From Podospora pseudoanserina (taxonomy: Eukaryota > Ascomycota > Sordariomycetes > Sordariales > Podosporaceae), in contig NC_085920.1 of the NCBI RefSeq assembly GCF_035222485.1, forward strand, positions 3,596,001-3,660,000: a stretch of 64,000 bases of DNA. Direction: 5' to 3'. The position numbers were made by a program, and so were the translations under genes. Shown piece by piece: positions 10,156-21,838 of this stretch (positions within the stretch are counted from its first letter, which is position 1; the number at the start of each line of letters is the position of its first letter). Below the pieces are notes generated by a model, which was not told the DNA's origin, searched no databases, and saw only the letters and a list, made by a program, of their open reading frames with translations.

Positions 10156-12894
10156 ATGGCCGGCTCACAGTTGAAGAGGCTTAAGGCCTCCCTGAAGGAC
10201 CAAGGAATTATCGGTCCCCAGAAATCCAAGAAGCAGAAGCGCCAAAATGCCCAAGATGCCAAGGCGTCCAACGAGAAGCGCATCCAGCGACATGAGGCCC
10301 TGGCCAGCATCCGCGAGCAGTTCAACCCCTTCCAGTTCAAGACGAATGCCAGAGGCCCCAAGTTTGAGGTTACCACCAACAAGCCCGTCAGCAGCAGGGA
10401 GGCTATGGGTATCAGCGGTCGACCCGGGTTGACTAAGGCGAAAGGCGAGGAGAGACGGCGTGAGACTATCCTTGTTGAGATGCAGCGGAGGAACAAGGTC
10501 GGCGGTCTGATCGATAGACGTTTCGGTGAAGACGATCCCAACATGTCGCTCGAGGACAAGATGATCGAAAGATATACCCGCGAACAGCAACGGTCTCACA
10601 AGAAGCATTCTGCGTTCGACTTGGAAGACGATGAGGAAATGGGAGGACTTACTCACATGGGCAAGCCGCTTTTCGACAGTGATGACGCTCCGAAGTATCT
10701 TAAAGACGACTTTGAGGAGGATGTTGGTTCAGGCGATGAACCCGAAGGTTCGCAGACCGATAGGCGTGCACTGAAGAGGCAGCGCCTAGAGGGAGCTCTC
10801 GAGGCCGTGGGCGAACAGGAGGAAGGGCAACCAGAAAGAAAGAAAAGCAAGAAGGAAATTTACGAGGAAATTATCGCCAAGTCCAAGCTTCACAAAGAGT
10901 TGCGACAGGAGGCTAAAGAGGAGGATAACGAGCTCAGAGCTGAAATTGATGAGGCCATGAGGGATCTGCGACCACTACTCTTCGACAGGATAAAGCCACC
11001 TGCCAAAAGTAACAAGCCCACTCTTGTGATTGCTGGAAAGGATCAGGCTACCCTTGACAGGGAGTACGATATCCAGGTGAAGCGGATGGCGTCCGACAAG
11101 CGCGCGGCGCCTACTGATAAGATGAAGACGGAAGAAGAGAAGGCAGCAGAGGAAGCGAACAGGCTAAAGAAGCTCGAGGAGGACCGCCTGAAGCGTATGC
11201 GCGGAGAGAAGGTTTCAGATGACGAACAGGAGAGCGATGACGAGAACAAGCAGGGCGGAGATGACGATTTCGATGCCATGGATGTTGAGGACGCGGATGA
11301 GTTTGGGCTCGGGCAGGGAATTGCTGGAAAGGCCAAAAAATACCGACCGACCGCGACCGAGCTGGGATTCGACGACGAGGACGATTTCCTCATTGATGAT
11401 GATTTGGTCGCCAGCGGTTCAGAGCTGGAGTTCGACAGTGGTGACGAGGGTGAGGAGAGCGACGAGGACGAAGAGTCAGGTTCTGACTCTGGCTCTGAGG
11501 AAGAAGACAGCGATGATGACGAGTTCACCAAGGGATTATTAACAGAATCCGAGGCGAAACAAGGCATCTTTCGGTTACCCACCAACAACACCAAAGGCTC
11601 CGATGAGAATGGTGTCCCATACACCTTCCCCTGTCCCCAGACCCACGACGAGCTCCTCGAGATCTTCAAGGGCATCGACGTGAAACAGCTCCCGGTCGCC
11701 ACCCAACGCATCAGAGCCCTCCACCACCCAAAACTCGCCAGCGACAACAAGGAGCGCCTCGGTAACTTTGCACAGGCCCTCGTTCGTCACGTCAACTACC
11801 TCGGAAACCAGTACCAGCCTACCTGGGCCGCGGCTCTGGAAGGCCTGACAAGACACATCCACTCCCTAGCCAAGAGCTTCCCCATCGAAGTCGCCAAGGG
11901 CTATCGTTCTATCATCCAAGAGATGGAGCAGTCCCGCCCTCTGGCCCTCACAGTCGGCGACCTGATCACTCTCACCGGAGCAGGCACCACCTTCCCTACG
12001 TCGGACCACTTCCACCAGGTTGTCACCCCAGCCATGATCGTCATCGCGAGGTATCTCGGCCAAAAGATCCCGCAATCCCTCTCCGACTACGCCACCGGCA
12101 CGTTCCTGGCCATCCTTGCCCTCCAATATCAGCAATTCTCCAAGCGCTACGTACCAGAGGTTATGAACTTCACCCTCAACACCCTCTGCGCCTTGGCCCC
12201 CTCAGCCAGGGCCTTTACCCCCAACACAATCGGGTTCTTCCCCATCCACGACCCCCCCGCTGGTACTCGCCTTCCTACATCCCTTCCCGCCGACGCCTCC
12301 GTAGCAAGAAAACTCGCCTTTTCCGACTGCCTCCCTTCTAACCAACCCTCCTTGGAGCTCAAATTATCCCTCTTCACCACCACCCTCTCCCTCCTCACCA
12401 GCGCCTCCACCCTCTGGTCCCAAACCTCCTCCTTTACCGAAACCTTCTCCCCCGCCCTTCCCATCCTTTCCTCCATTCCCAAATCTCTTTCTCCTGCCAT
12501 CCAGTCCCTCCAGCAGCACCTCACCCGTCTGTTGCAGATCTCCCGCCTCTCCCGCCGCCCACTAGAACTGCACCACCACCGTCCCCTGGCGATAAGGACC
12601 TACATCCCCAAGTTTGAAGATTCGTTTGACCCGAACAAGCACTACGATCCTGATCGTGAGAGGGCGGAGCTGGCCAAGTTGAAGAAGGAGCACAAGCGGG
12701 AGAGGAAGGGTGCGCTGAGGGAGCTGAGGAAGGACAATGCTTTTATGGCGAGGGAGAACTTACGGGTGAAGAAGGAGAAGGACGCGGCGTACGAGAAGAA
12801 GTATAAGAGGTTGGTGGCGGAGATTCAGGGGACCGAGGGGCAGGCGGCGAATGCGTATGAGAGGGAGAAGGCTCTCAGGAAGAAGAAGAGGTAG
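10156..12894 (+). CDS. NOP14: Nucleolar complex protein Nop14
   Basis: Intronless, 912 aa. The start MAGSQLKRLKASLKDQGIIG at 10156 matches the family N-terminus; an in-frame ATG at 10081 would add an unlikely 25 residues. Landmarks: the conserved NPFQFK-x-PKFEV block (about 60-75), the RRRETILVEMQRRNKVGGLIDRRFGE-type segment (about 125), acidic stretches (DDEEMGG; DEDEESGSDSGSEEEDSDDD near 440-460), a helical core with the PFTFP-like YTFPCPQTHDE block, and a very basic C-terminus ending RKKKR. Nop14 belongs to the SSU processome, pairs with Emg1 and Noc4, and is needed for 18S rRNA maturation and 40S export. The basic and acidic blocks fit a nucleolar protein. An essential single-copy gene in yeast. 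Confidence 0.97.
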   Translation: MAGSQLKRLKASLKDQGIIGPQKSKKQKRQNAQDAKASNEKRIQRHEALASIREQFNPFQFKTNARGPKFEVTTNKPVSSREAMGISGRPGLTKAKGEERRRETILVEMQRRNKVGGLIDRRFGEDDPNMSLEDKMIERYTREQQRSHKKHSAFDLEDDEEMGGLTHMGKPLFDSDDAPKYLKDDFEEDVGSGDEPEGSQTDRRALKRQRLEGALEAVGEQEEGQPERKKSKKEIYEEIIAKSKLHKELRQEAKEEDNELRAEIDEAMRDLRPLLFDRIKPPAKSNKPTLVIAGKDQATLDREYDIQVKRMASDKRAAPTDKMKTEEEKAAEEANRLKKLEEDRLKRMRGEKVSDDEQESDDENKQGGDDDFDAMDVEDADEFGLGQGIAGKAKKYRPTATELGFDDEDDFLIDDDLVASGSELEFDSGDEGEESDEDEESGSDSGSEEEDSDDDEFTKGLLTESEAKQGIFRLPTNNTKGSDENGVPYTFPCPQTHDELLEIFKGIDVKQLPVATQRIRALHHPKLASDNKERLGNFAQALVRHVNYLGNQYQPTWAAALEGLTRHIHSLAKSFPIEVAKGYRSIIQEMEQSRPLALTVGDLITLTGAGTTFPTSDHFHQVVTPAMIVIARYLGQKIPQSLSDYATGTFLAILALQYQQFSKRYVPEVMNFTLNTLCALAPSARAFTPNTIGFFPIHDPPAGTRLPTSLPADASVARKLAFSDCLPSNQPSLELKLSLFTTTLSLLTSASTLWSQTSSFTETFSPALPILSSIPKSLSPAIQSLQQHLTRLLQISRLSRRPLELHHHRPLAIRTYIPKFEDSFDPNKHYDPDRERAELAKLKKEHKRERKGALRELRKDNAFMARENLRVKKEKDAAYEKKYKRLVAEIQGTEGQAANAYEREKALRKKKR

Positions 12895-13107
12895 ATTTGA
12901 TGGAATGATAGAGATGTGTTTTTGGTTGTTGAGTTGCATTCAACGGCATATGTATTGTTTGTGGGAAATATGATTCAGTTTTTTTAGTCCCCCGAATAAT
13001 TGCGTCTGGTTTCTCTTCGATGGGCAATAACGTCGTTTTTGGAAATGTGTCGCTCAGAACGTTGTCCATCTATCATTCAAGCTACTACCAACAACTACGT
13101 GTATAGC

Positions 13108-14734
13108 TCAATCAAAATCGCTCATCTTCCTTAGCGACTCGGTAGTATACAGCAACTTTTGCATCTCCTCCCCGTTGAGCTCTGTCTCTCCGGCCGGGAC
13201 ATCCACGACAGGCTTCTGATCCCACGAGTCGGGGCTATTCCTGGTCAAGACCAGGAAGGGTGCCGCCGCGTCAGGCTTCCCCTCGGTTGTGTCGATACTC
13301 ACGAGGAGGTTGTCGTTGGGTAGAAGCTCGACGTCTAGCGGGACACCTTGCTCCTTGAGGGAGTAGGTAGCAGTGTGCTTAAGCGTGTCTTCTACAAGTG
13401 TGAAAAGAACCACAGCGGGGATTCTACATATTGTTAGCATTTCTAAAAGTATGACGTGCAATCAAAAGGGGGACATACTTCTCGCAGATGACAGCTACCA
13501 CTGTTTCCCCAGAGGCAAGAGAAAACCCCTTCAGTCTCGAAACAGCAACCTTTGTCAGCTCAGGCTCAATAGTATTCTTGATCTCTTCAAGAATATTCGC
13601 CCTCCCAAGCAGCTTCTTCTCCTTCCACCTCCATAGAAAAACATCATCATCCCCACCACCCGAAACAAGCAGCTCTTCCCGGCCAGGGACGACACATAAC
13701 CTGCTGACAAAATCCTCGTGCCCAAGGCAGAACCCCTCAATGAAATAAGCCTGGGGAATCCCCCGCGAGACACGGACGTGCTCGTCTCTGTCGGCGGTGA
13801 TGATCCATTCTCTTTTCTCGCCTGTCGCGCCGATTCCAGGGGCGACGGTGATGGCTGTGAGCATGGAGACATGACCCAACAGCAAGGTGTGCTCAAACGC
13901 AGGCTGGGATTCCTCGGCGGATTTCTCGGCGGCGGCTTTGAGGGAGAGTTCCATGGAAATCTTTTGGTTCTCGAGAGCCTTGAGGTTGCGCTTGGTGTGG
14001 ACTGTCTTGTCGTTGGCTTGGGGCTTGAAGGGGATAGGTGCCGAGGCAGGGGTGGCGCTGCGGGAGGGGAGTGATTGGACTGTTGGGGGGAGGGTGGGTT
14101 CTGCGGATGGGAGGAGGGGGAGGGCGTAGACGTCTCCGAATTTGTCGGCGGAGAGGATTGTCTTTTGGTCGGTGGTGAGGGTGAGGGAGCAGGGGCGTTT
14201 TGGCATGGCTCTGTTAAAATGGGTTAGCTACTACAGACAACATGAGGGGCGGTTAAGGGGTGAGTACCTCTGGCTGAGTTGCTTGAGATTCCCGGAACCA
14301 TCGTGCTCGAATACCCAGATCGTCTTGTCGGAGCCAGTAGCGGCGATTACATGACTGCCATTGGCAGTGGCGAGGAGGCAGTTGATGAAAGGCTTCTCGT
14401 TCGATAGGTTGACGGGTTGTGGCTTGTTGTGAAACCTGCCCTTCTTTTGACCGTTGGTTGAGTTGGGGGTGCCGGCATCGCCAGCCTGGGCCTCCTTTTC
14501 ATCATTCTCTGTTCTCCTACGCTTGGCCGGGGGACCTTCTGGCGTTGGAGGGGCCTCAACAGTGGCAGAGGCTTCAGCATCGGCAGCAGGTTCACTTGGG
14601 GTCTCAGTGGCTTTCACTGGATACTTCCAGGTTGAGAGGTGCTCCATAGAGGTGTTGAAGGAGAGGATATCAACCCCCTGGGCAGCAAAAATTACGCTGC
14701 CCGAGGCCTGAAGAAGATGATAGGGGACAATCAT
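13108..14734 (-). CDS. TRM82: tRNA (guanine-N7) methyltransferase non-catalytic WD40 subunit Trm82
   Basis: Three exons: 14734-14268, 14210-13479 and 13423-13108, 504 aa. Both introns (57 and 55 nt) interrupt codons in phase 2 and fit GTACTC/CAG and GTATGT/TAG borders. The protein has WD-repeat blades (CLLATANGSHVIAATGSDKTIWVF; LTLTTDQKTILSADKFGDVYALPL; EWIITADRDEHVRVS; ELLVSGGGDDDVFLW) broken by a disordered acidic/basic insert in the first quarter (PPAKRRRTENDEKE). The AADKFGDVYAL-type segment and the GHEDFVSRL motif are characteristic of Trm82/WDR4. It stabilises Trm8, which makes m7G46 in tRNA variable loops. No catalytic residues are expected. It is convergent with NOP14 (about 210 bp apart) and divergent from the P0 gene. 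Confidence 0.93.
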
Positions 14735-15434
14735 GGTGAGGGTGGCTGATATGAGTGTTCAAGCCACAACTTGTTCACACTTAATGCTCAAGTGGTCAAA
14801 TCAAGAGATACTAGGTGTTAAAACCACAGGATATCTATTCGTAATGTTAGGGCGAGCCATTTTGATACTCAGGAGGAATCTTACCATGCTCAATTGCTTC
14901 AAGCAGATATCTCCAATGCAGTGAAGCTTGAGTCAATCCGCTTCGGTTGCTGGACTTAGAAGAATTTGTCTGGAGCTTGGGGATGTCAGCCACAGGTGGC
15001 TTGTGCTTCAAACGTCAAGCTTCAAACACCTGTGGAACCGGGCGCAGCTTTTCTCTCCAGTTCGTTCCCTCCCAAGAACAAGGATGTCACTTTGATCTCA
15101 GCACCTAGCAAGACCGGAATTACCTGCCGCCGTGAAGATGCTCTCTGATGTCCGGCTTTTTCGAAGCTTGACACAGAAGCTTGTACCTCTGTACTTTCTT
15201 ATCGATAAGGCGTGGGGAAGTTCGAGCATCTGGAGCTCTCTGATTGGCCCTACCAGCTTAAACCCTAGGCGGGAGCGGGCCCCCACAGGCTAAGCGGATT
15301 GTGCGAAAATCCAGAGGCTGCTTGGGTTCTTTTTTGGTAAAACCACCATCGCGAGTTCTCCTCCTCTCCTCCTTGTTTCCGCATCACCAACAATAAACCG
15401 CCCTTAAACAACCTAGCTTCCAGCAAAAGAAGAC
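14735..15434. promoter_or_regulatory. Bidirectional promoter, TRM82 / ribosomal P0
   Basis: 700 bp between divergent starts. On the P0 side there is an inverted CCAAT box (ATTGG, 15243-15247) followed by TTAAACCCTAGG (15258-15269). AACCCTA elements (telobox-like) are recurrent in fungal ribosomal-protein promoters. A CT-rich stretch (15350-15385) just before the leader resembles the pyrimidine tract of highly expressed genes. That these drive P0 is inference. Confidence 0.55.
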
Positions 15435-16490
15435 ATGGGGGGCAAGAGCGCTAACAAGGCTGGCTACTTCGACAAGCTCAAGGGCTTGTTGGAGGAGTAC
15501 AAGTCCATCTTCATCGTCTCCGTCGACAATGTCTCGTCTCAGCAGATGCACGAGATTCGCCAGGCCCTCCGCGATCAGGGTGTGGTCCTGATGGGCAAGA
15601 ACACCATGGTACGAGATGGCGACCCAGATCAGCAAAGAAATCGATACTAATGGAGCCAAACAGGTTCGCCGTGCCCTCAAGACCTTCCTGGTCGACTCCC
15701 CCGAGTACGAGCGCCTCCTCCCCTTCGTCAAGGGCAACGTTGGTTTCGTCTTCACCAACGGTGACCTCAAGGAGATCCGTGACAAAATCCTCGCCAACAA
15801 GGTCGCCGCCCCCGCTCGTGCTGGTGCCGTCGCCCCCGTCGATGTCTGGATTCCCGCTGGCAACACTGGTATGGAACCCGGCAAGACCTCTTTCTTCCAG
15901 GCCCTCGGTGTCCCCACCAAAATTGCCCGTGGTACCATTGAAATCACCACCGATCTCAAGCTCGTCGAGGCTGGCGCCAAGGTCGGCCCCTCCGAGGCTA
16001 CCCTGTTGAACATGCTCAACATCTCTCCCTTCACCTACGGTATGGGCATCGCTCAGGTCTACGACCAGGGCAACACCTTCCCCAGCTCCGTCCTCGATAT
16101 CAGCGAGGAGCAGCTCCTGAAGGCCTTCTCCAGCGCCATCACCACCATTGCCGCTGCCTCCCTGGCCCTCAACTTCCCCACTCTCCCCTCCGTCATCCAC
16201 TCCCTTGTCAACAGCTACAAGAAGGTTCTCGCTGTTGCCATCGAGACCGAGATCAGCTGGCCCGAGATTGAGGAGCTCAAGGACCGCATTGCCAACCCCG
16301 AGGCCTATGCTGCCGCCGCCCCTGTCGCTGCTGCTGACTCTGGCGCCGCCGCCGGTGGTGCTGCCGCTGAGGAGGAGAAGAAGGAGGAGGAGGAGGAGTC
16401 CGACGAGGACGGTGGCTTCGGCGATCTCTTGTATGTGTTTTCTGTTTGTGTCTGTGTGGAACTTCTGCTAACCATTCTCCCAGCGGTTAA
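15435..16490 (+). CDS. RPP0: 60S acidic ribosomal stalk protein P0 (uL10)
   Basis: Three exons: 15435-15608, 15664-16430 and a 7-nt terminal exon 16484-16490; 315 aa. The first intron is 55 nt and in phase 0; the last is 53 nt and separates nearly the whole protein from its final two residues. The N-terminus ([20 protein letters not shown]) and rRNA-binding block are canonical for uL10. Then come the P1/P2-binding helices, an Ala/Gly hinge and an acidic [14 protein letters not shown] tail. The spliced end reads GGFGDLFG instead of the widespread MGFGLFD. P0 anchors P1/P2 heterodimers at the GTPase centre and recruits elongation factors. Codons are strongly C-ending, as expected for a highly expressed gene. 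Confidence 0.95.
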
Positions 16491-17040
16491 ATGTTGTAAC
16501 GACGTCATGACGGCGCTTGTGGACTGGCAATTTCGGTTTGGGTCCGGTAAAGGTTTCATGAATCGATACCCGAATCTAGATAGATCATTTGCTGGTCAAT
16601 TGAGCACTCTGAAGATGGACATACAAAGGATTTTTGAACTGCAATGTAGTGACTGGCCCAAACAGTCTACTTGCTGCTTCTCAGATACTGGTTAGTACCC
16701 CCCTTTTCTTTCTTTTCTTTTTTTTCGCAGCACAGCCCCCCCAAGTGTCGATGATTATGAAAAATGACAAAGAGCTTTTTAACCCTGATCTTATTGATGA
16801 GAAACCCATACAACAACGTATGAGACACAATCACTTATCATTTTGTTTACACAATTTATTCTCTTTGGGTATCAAGACTAACATGAGTACCAGATCAAAC
16901 AGGTTATTCATCCCACGATTTTGCCGTCTTTTGCCCTTGGTGACATGTGTTTCATACAAATACAATATTTATCCATCCTACAACTGCTTCGCTCCTTTGC
17001 TCCTTTTGCTCCTGTGATGTGACATTGTTTTTTATGCGTT
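16491..17040. other. Convergent intergenic region, P0 / MSH1
   Basis: 3' UTRs of two convergent genes; T-rich tract at 16700-16728 and generally AT-rich DNA. The open frame that runs on from P0 into this region is intron read-through and not coding. No gene is seen. Confidence 0.6.
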
Positions 17041-20000
17041 CTATAGCCCATTCCTTTCCAACACTTCTCTTGCGACTTGAATAGCCTTGTCAGGCAACCC
17101 AGCCAACCTCGCGACCTTGAGCGCGTGACTCGTCCTGTTGACGCCCTTTTGGAGTTTGTGCACATAGACGAAACCCCCGTTTTCGTCTTCTTCCACATCG
17201 GTACAGTACATCTCCACCACTCCATCCCGACCCCCGTCTTGGACGGTCAAGTTTTGTTCTTTGATCAAACCGGCGATGTCGTGGAAGTGAGTAGCGAATA
17301 ACGCACGACATCTGTTGACCTTGACGAGGTGGTGGAGGGAGGCGAAGGCGACGGCGGTTCCGTCTTGTGGCGTTGTACCCCGGCCGATCTCGTCCATGAT
17401 GACGAAGGAGCGGGGGGTGGCCTGGCGGAGGATGGTGGAGGTCTCGAGCATCTCGACCATGAAGGTGGACTGGGAGGCGTAGAGGTTGTCCGAGGAGCCG
17501 AGGCGGGAGAAGATTGCGTCGACCAGGCCGAGCTGGGCGTGGTCTGCTGGGATGAAGGAGCCGATCTGGGAGAGGATCGTGATGAGGGCGGACTGACGGA
17601 GGAAGGTGGATTTGCCGGCCATGTTTGGGCCGGTGACGAGCCAGATGCGGCCGTGTTGGGAAGGGGATGAGGAGGGGGAGGAAAGGAAAAGGTCGTTCTT
17701 GGTAAAAGTGCGGCCTTGTTCTTGGAGGGCGGACTCGACGGTGGGGTGCCGACCTCCTACTATTATTGTGGCGGTGGAGGTGTTCAAGATGGGGCGGACG
17801 AGGTTTTTCTCTCGGGCTAGCGAGGCGAAGGAGGTGAGGACGTCTAGCTCGTCTAGCACGGCGGCGTTCCGTCGTAACTTTACCAGATTCAAAATCACCG
17901 ACTGTCGCAACGACGCAAAAACGCGGGATTCTTCTGCTCTGATAGCGAGGCGGGTTTGGGAGAGGGAGTCACCCAACGATGACCAGGCTGGGTGGTGAAA
18001 GGAGCGTGTGCTGCGGGAGGTGGAGAGGGTCCTGATGGAAGGGGTGTCAGAGACAGGGGAGGAGAGAGAGTCCCGACCTTTGACGTGGCAGATGTGCCCT
18101 AGCTGGGGTGTCCATTTCAAGGTCAGGGATGGGAGGTTCAGCTCCCGACGGAGAGACAGGCAGAGCTCTTCCTTTTGGGATTTGAGGCTGGCGAGTTGTT
18201 TGTGCAGTGAGCTCAAAAGGCGGGAGGCGCGGGGTTGCATGATGAAGAGTTCTGCTTCTTCCGAGTAGTGGTCCCGTATTGAAGGTACCTTCCTCCGGTT
18301 GGGTTTTTGGGAAGGGGAAGAAGAAGAGGGGAGCCGGGATTTGGGGAGGATGGTTCCGTCTTCTTCTGTGGCTTCGGAAGAAACGATTTCTTGGGCGAGG
18401 GAGAGGAGCTCGCCGGCGCGGGAGTCTTCTAGTTGGTGTTGCTGGACTAGGTTTTCTTCATCGATAGCGGAGCGGATGGAGTGGGCTAGTTTGAGGGGGG
18501 ATTTGAGGGAGATGCGGGAGAGGAGGGTGGCGAGGGGGTCCTCGTCTTCTTCTTCTTCTTCCTCCTCCGGGGTGGCATCTTCTTCTGGTGGTGCTGGTTT
18601 GACTTCTTCGGGTTGGGAGGCTATGGAGGCTTCAAGGAGGGCGACTATGTCCTCTGTTGATTTGATTGTGCTGGCTAGCTGGAGTAGGTCATCGGCATCG
18701 CCGCGGTTGAGGGCGAACTTTTGGACGAGGCGCTGGGAGTCATGGCTTCTGCGGAGAAGGACGATGATGGCATCTCGAAGTTCTTCGTCTTGAATGAAGC
18801 GTTCTACCAGGTCAAGTCTGGCGTTGATGGCTTTGAGTGATGTTGACGGGAAACCTAGGAGACAAATTAGGCTGATGGCTCTGAATGCTGAAAGAAAACA
18901 AAATGCATACTCAGCCACTGGTTGAGAAGCCGGGCGCCACTCTTGGTTGCCGTTCGCCTGATGGCGTACAACAAGCTCCCCTTAAACGTACCATCCCGGA
19001 CAGTCTCCTTAATTTCAAGTGACCGCATGGTATTCTTGTCAATATTCATCACCTCCATGTTTACATGGCGAACCGGTGGCTGGAGCTTCATGCTCAGCCC
19101 CTGAAGCCGATCTCCCACGTAGTGGAGCAGCAGACTGCCGGCATCTACTTCCTCCTCTGTAAACTTTTTGGCCTCCTTCGCCGGGATTTTACCCTCCAGC
19201 ATGGGCTGCCAGTCGTCTAGCGACTGAAAATCACCTTGGGGAGAGTACGTCACCAGGTAGCTCTCCTCCTGCAGGATAGCCGCGATCCCCTGATCCTCGG
19301 CAGACTCGAGGGCCTTGTCCAGAACAACTTCCCGAGGGGACACCCGAGACAGCACGGAGCCGAGCGATGCTAGAGTGGCCGGCTGAGTGAAGAAATAGCC
19401 GGTCGACAGATCCAGCCATGCTAGACCGATACGGGTCGGGGCATCATCGGCCGGGTCTGGCGTGTTGATGGCTTGCTGTCCCGCTTGGCGGCTCACATGG
19501 TCCGATAATTCCGCTTTCTCGGGCAGATGAACGGCCATTACATAGTTGTTTGCATAAGGATCCATGAAGTTCTCATCGATGAGGGTGCCGGGAGTGACAA
19601 TACGGGCCACTCGACGGTCATGCATCAACCCACCAGACCTGATCTTGGCCGAGGCATCGTTGGGGAACTCTTCAGCAATGGCTACATGGCGGTTGAGGTC
19701 TTGGACCAAGATCTTGAGAAAGCGATCCAGCTGGAAGAATGGAAAGCCGGCCTGGGCAACACACGAACAGTCATCAGATACAAGCTGGAACTAACTACAA
19801 GGACGGACGGATGGAACATGGCACAATAAAGATAAATACCATGGATACGGGGCCGGCGTTTGTCTTCTTCTGTGAGACTTTGAGGTTGAGGAGCGGGCCG
19901 TACTCATCGGCGTGCTCGAAGTACAGCTCGTAGAAGCCGCCGACACGGGTGAGCAGCACGCAATTGTCAAACTTCTGCATGGTGCGGCGGGCCTGCTGCA

Positions 20001-20316
20001 CCACTGTCGGGTACTGGGGCTCGTCATCTTGTTCCACTGGAGCCGGCGTCTCTGGTGGTACGATCAGCCCCTGTGGCAGCTTGTCCAGCTTGACGACGGT
20101 AGTTTTCTTGCTGCGGAGCTGAAGGTGTTGCAAGGGAGCCAGACGAGCCGCACGCGTTCCAGACGCAGCAGAGGATCCAGAAAACAAGGCCGTGGTTACA
20201 TGTCGGACACCACACCGCCCGACGGTGGCGGGACCACAGCGCGGGTGGCAGCGAGTTGTCTGGGCGAGACACGCTATCCGGAGGCGAGGAACTGGTGGTG
20301 GTCGCGAGGACAGCAT
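17041..20316 (-). CDS. MSH1: Mitochondrial DNA mismatch-repair ATPase Msh1
   Basis: Exons 20316-19840, 19751-18911 and 18854-17041 give 1043 aa. The basic, hydroxylated N-terminus (MLSSRPPPVPRLRIA) looks like a mitochondrial targeting peptide. MutS domain I carries the mismatch-wedge motif FYE (residues 128-130, in GGFYELYFEHAD), the residue type MutS and Msh1 use to contact mispairs. Connector, lever and clamp domains follow, interrupted by a Glu-rich low-complexity stretch (EEDATPEEEEEEEDED). The C-terminal ATPase has Walker A GPNMAGKST (about 846), Walker B VIMDEIGRG (about 924) and the FATHFHD His loop. The introns (88 and 56 nt) restore AGFPFFQLDRFL and RLLNQWLSFPSTS. Msh1 keeps mitochondrial DNA stable. 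It is divergent from the 393-aa gene over 1.5 kb. Confidence 0.95.
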
Positions 20317-21838
20317 CAGGAGAAGAGAATAATCAGGATTGGTTGTTGACGAGGCGACAACGTGATGGAAATTCTAGTGTTAAGAGTTGTCCTGTAAAAT
20401 CCGAGAATTCTTGGCGATGCGGCGGGCGGAATCCCCCGCAGACACTGACTGGGCAGGGGTTTATTTTGGAGTGGCTTTCCAGGGGACAAAAAGCTTCTTT
20501 TGTCTCGGGTCTTCCCAGTGGTTGTCGCGGAAACCCCCTTTGAATTCGCTGACCACAAAAAAAAAAAAAAAAAACGAGAAAAAAAAGAAGAAAAAAAAAG
20601 CGACAACCGGCAGAAAAGGCATGCAGCACAGCGCACAGCCTTCAGCCCTACGAGAATTCATGAAAAAAAAGGCAAACTTCGGTCAGCCCAGGTGTGGGTT
20701 CTGACGACCGACCTTCACCTGCCCCGCGGTGGTGAGAGGCGTCTTGCCTGATCTAGTCAAGCTTCGATGTCTTGGAAAGCGGGCATGGGCCCATTCGCGG
20801 TCTGGATCATGTGTTTGTTGCTGAGAGACGACATCTGCGAATCATGCACCTCCAACAATGCAGCAAACGTGTTTTTCATCTCAACAACCAAACACCGAAA
20901 AATAGACAAGACAGACACGAAGGGTTAAAAATGGCCCGAAAAACCACCTGCCGATGGCCACCTAGCAAATCCCGGCAATTTGGCAGGGTCTGTTCCCCGG
21001 AAGACGGGATATCTGTTGTCGACGTTTCATTGATACCAGGTAGGATGGAAGCTGTCTAGCTGCCTAACTGCTGTGTAATAGTGGAGGAGTAGGTATCCGT
21101 ACATTACAGCATGCAAGATGGAGGGGGGATGCAGCTTCAGACGAACGTGGATGATGCCTCTTCTCATCATTGATTAAATCCGAAGAGGACAAAGTGCCCT
21201 GGCCTGGCATGATTAAGGGTGGCCCGATGGTGCTCTCGAGCTGGGCAGTCCCCCTGATGGCGATTTGCCAGCCGCCGTCGGTATCGACCGATTTTGGCCT
21301 GCTTCTGCCATCATACCCACGCTTCCCGACCTGGTCCTCAGCCCATTTTTCCATGCTCCGCCCGCCAACCCCAGTCGAACCGAGCTTATCATGCCTCTGC
21401 CCATTGCCAAACCAAACATGCCAGGTTGTGCACCCGACTCTGGATGCCGTTCCTTTCTCGAAAAAAGTAGCATCCAGGAACTGGTTCCATAGCCAACGTC
21501 ACTTCACCAGGGTTCCCTTACCTAGCCGTGTTATTCAAGTATTATTCAATATCAAAGGACTGTAGGTCAAGGTATAAGACGCTCTCGTCGCTCTCCCCCT
21601 CCCCACCTGCGGGGCTTCTTCTTTGAATGATACTTTCATCTCTTGCTTGATACCCTATCTATCCATCATCTATTTTTATTCTCCGGGCTTTCCCCAACCT
21701 ATTCGATCCGAGATTATCTGTCGCAAATTGTCGTTTCCCCTCTTATGAGCGCAAACAGTATCGAACGACACTCGAGGACCCTGCAACATCAGCAAGCAAC
21801 TACACACACTTACCTCCACAATAAATCACAAACCGGTC
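20317..21838. promoter_or_regulatory. Divergent intergenic region, MSH1 / unknown gene
   Basis: 1.5 kb with no convincing gene. It contains a pure A18 tract (20557-20574) within a wider purine block to about 20600, and a possible TATA-like GTATAAG near 21571, some 270 bp before the downstream start. The stretch 21760-21838 is an A/C-rich leader. Confidence 0.5.
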
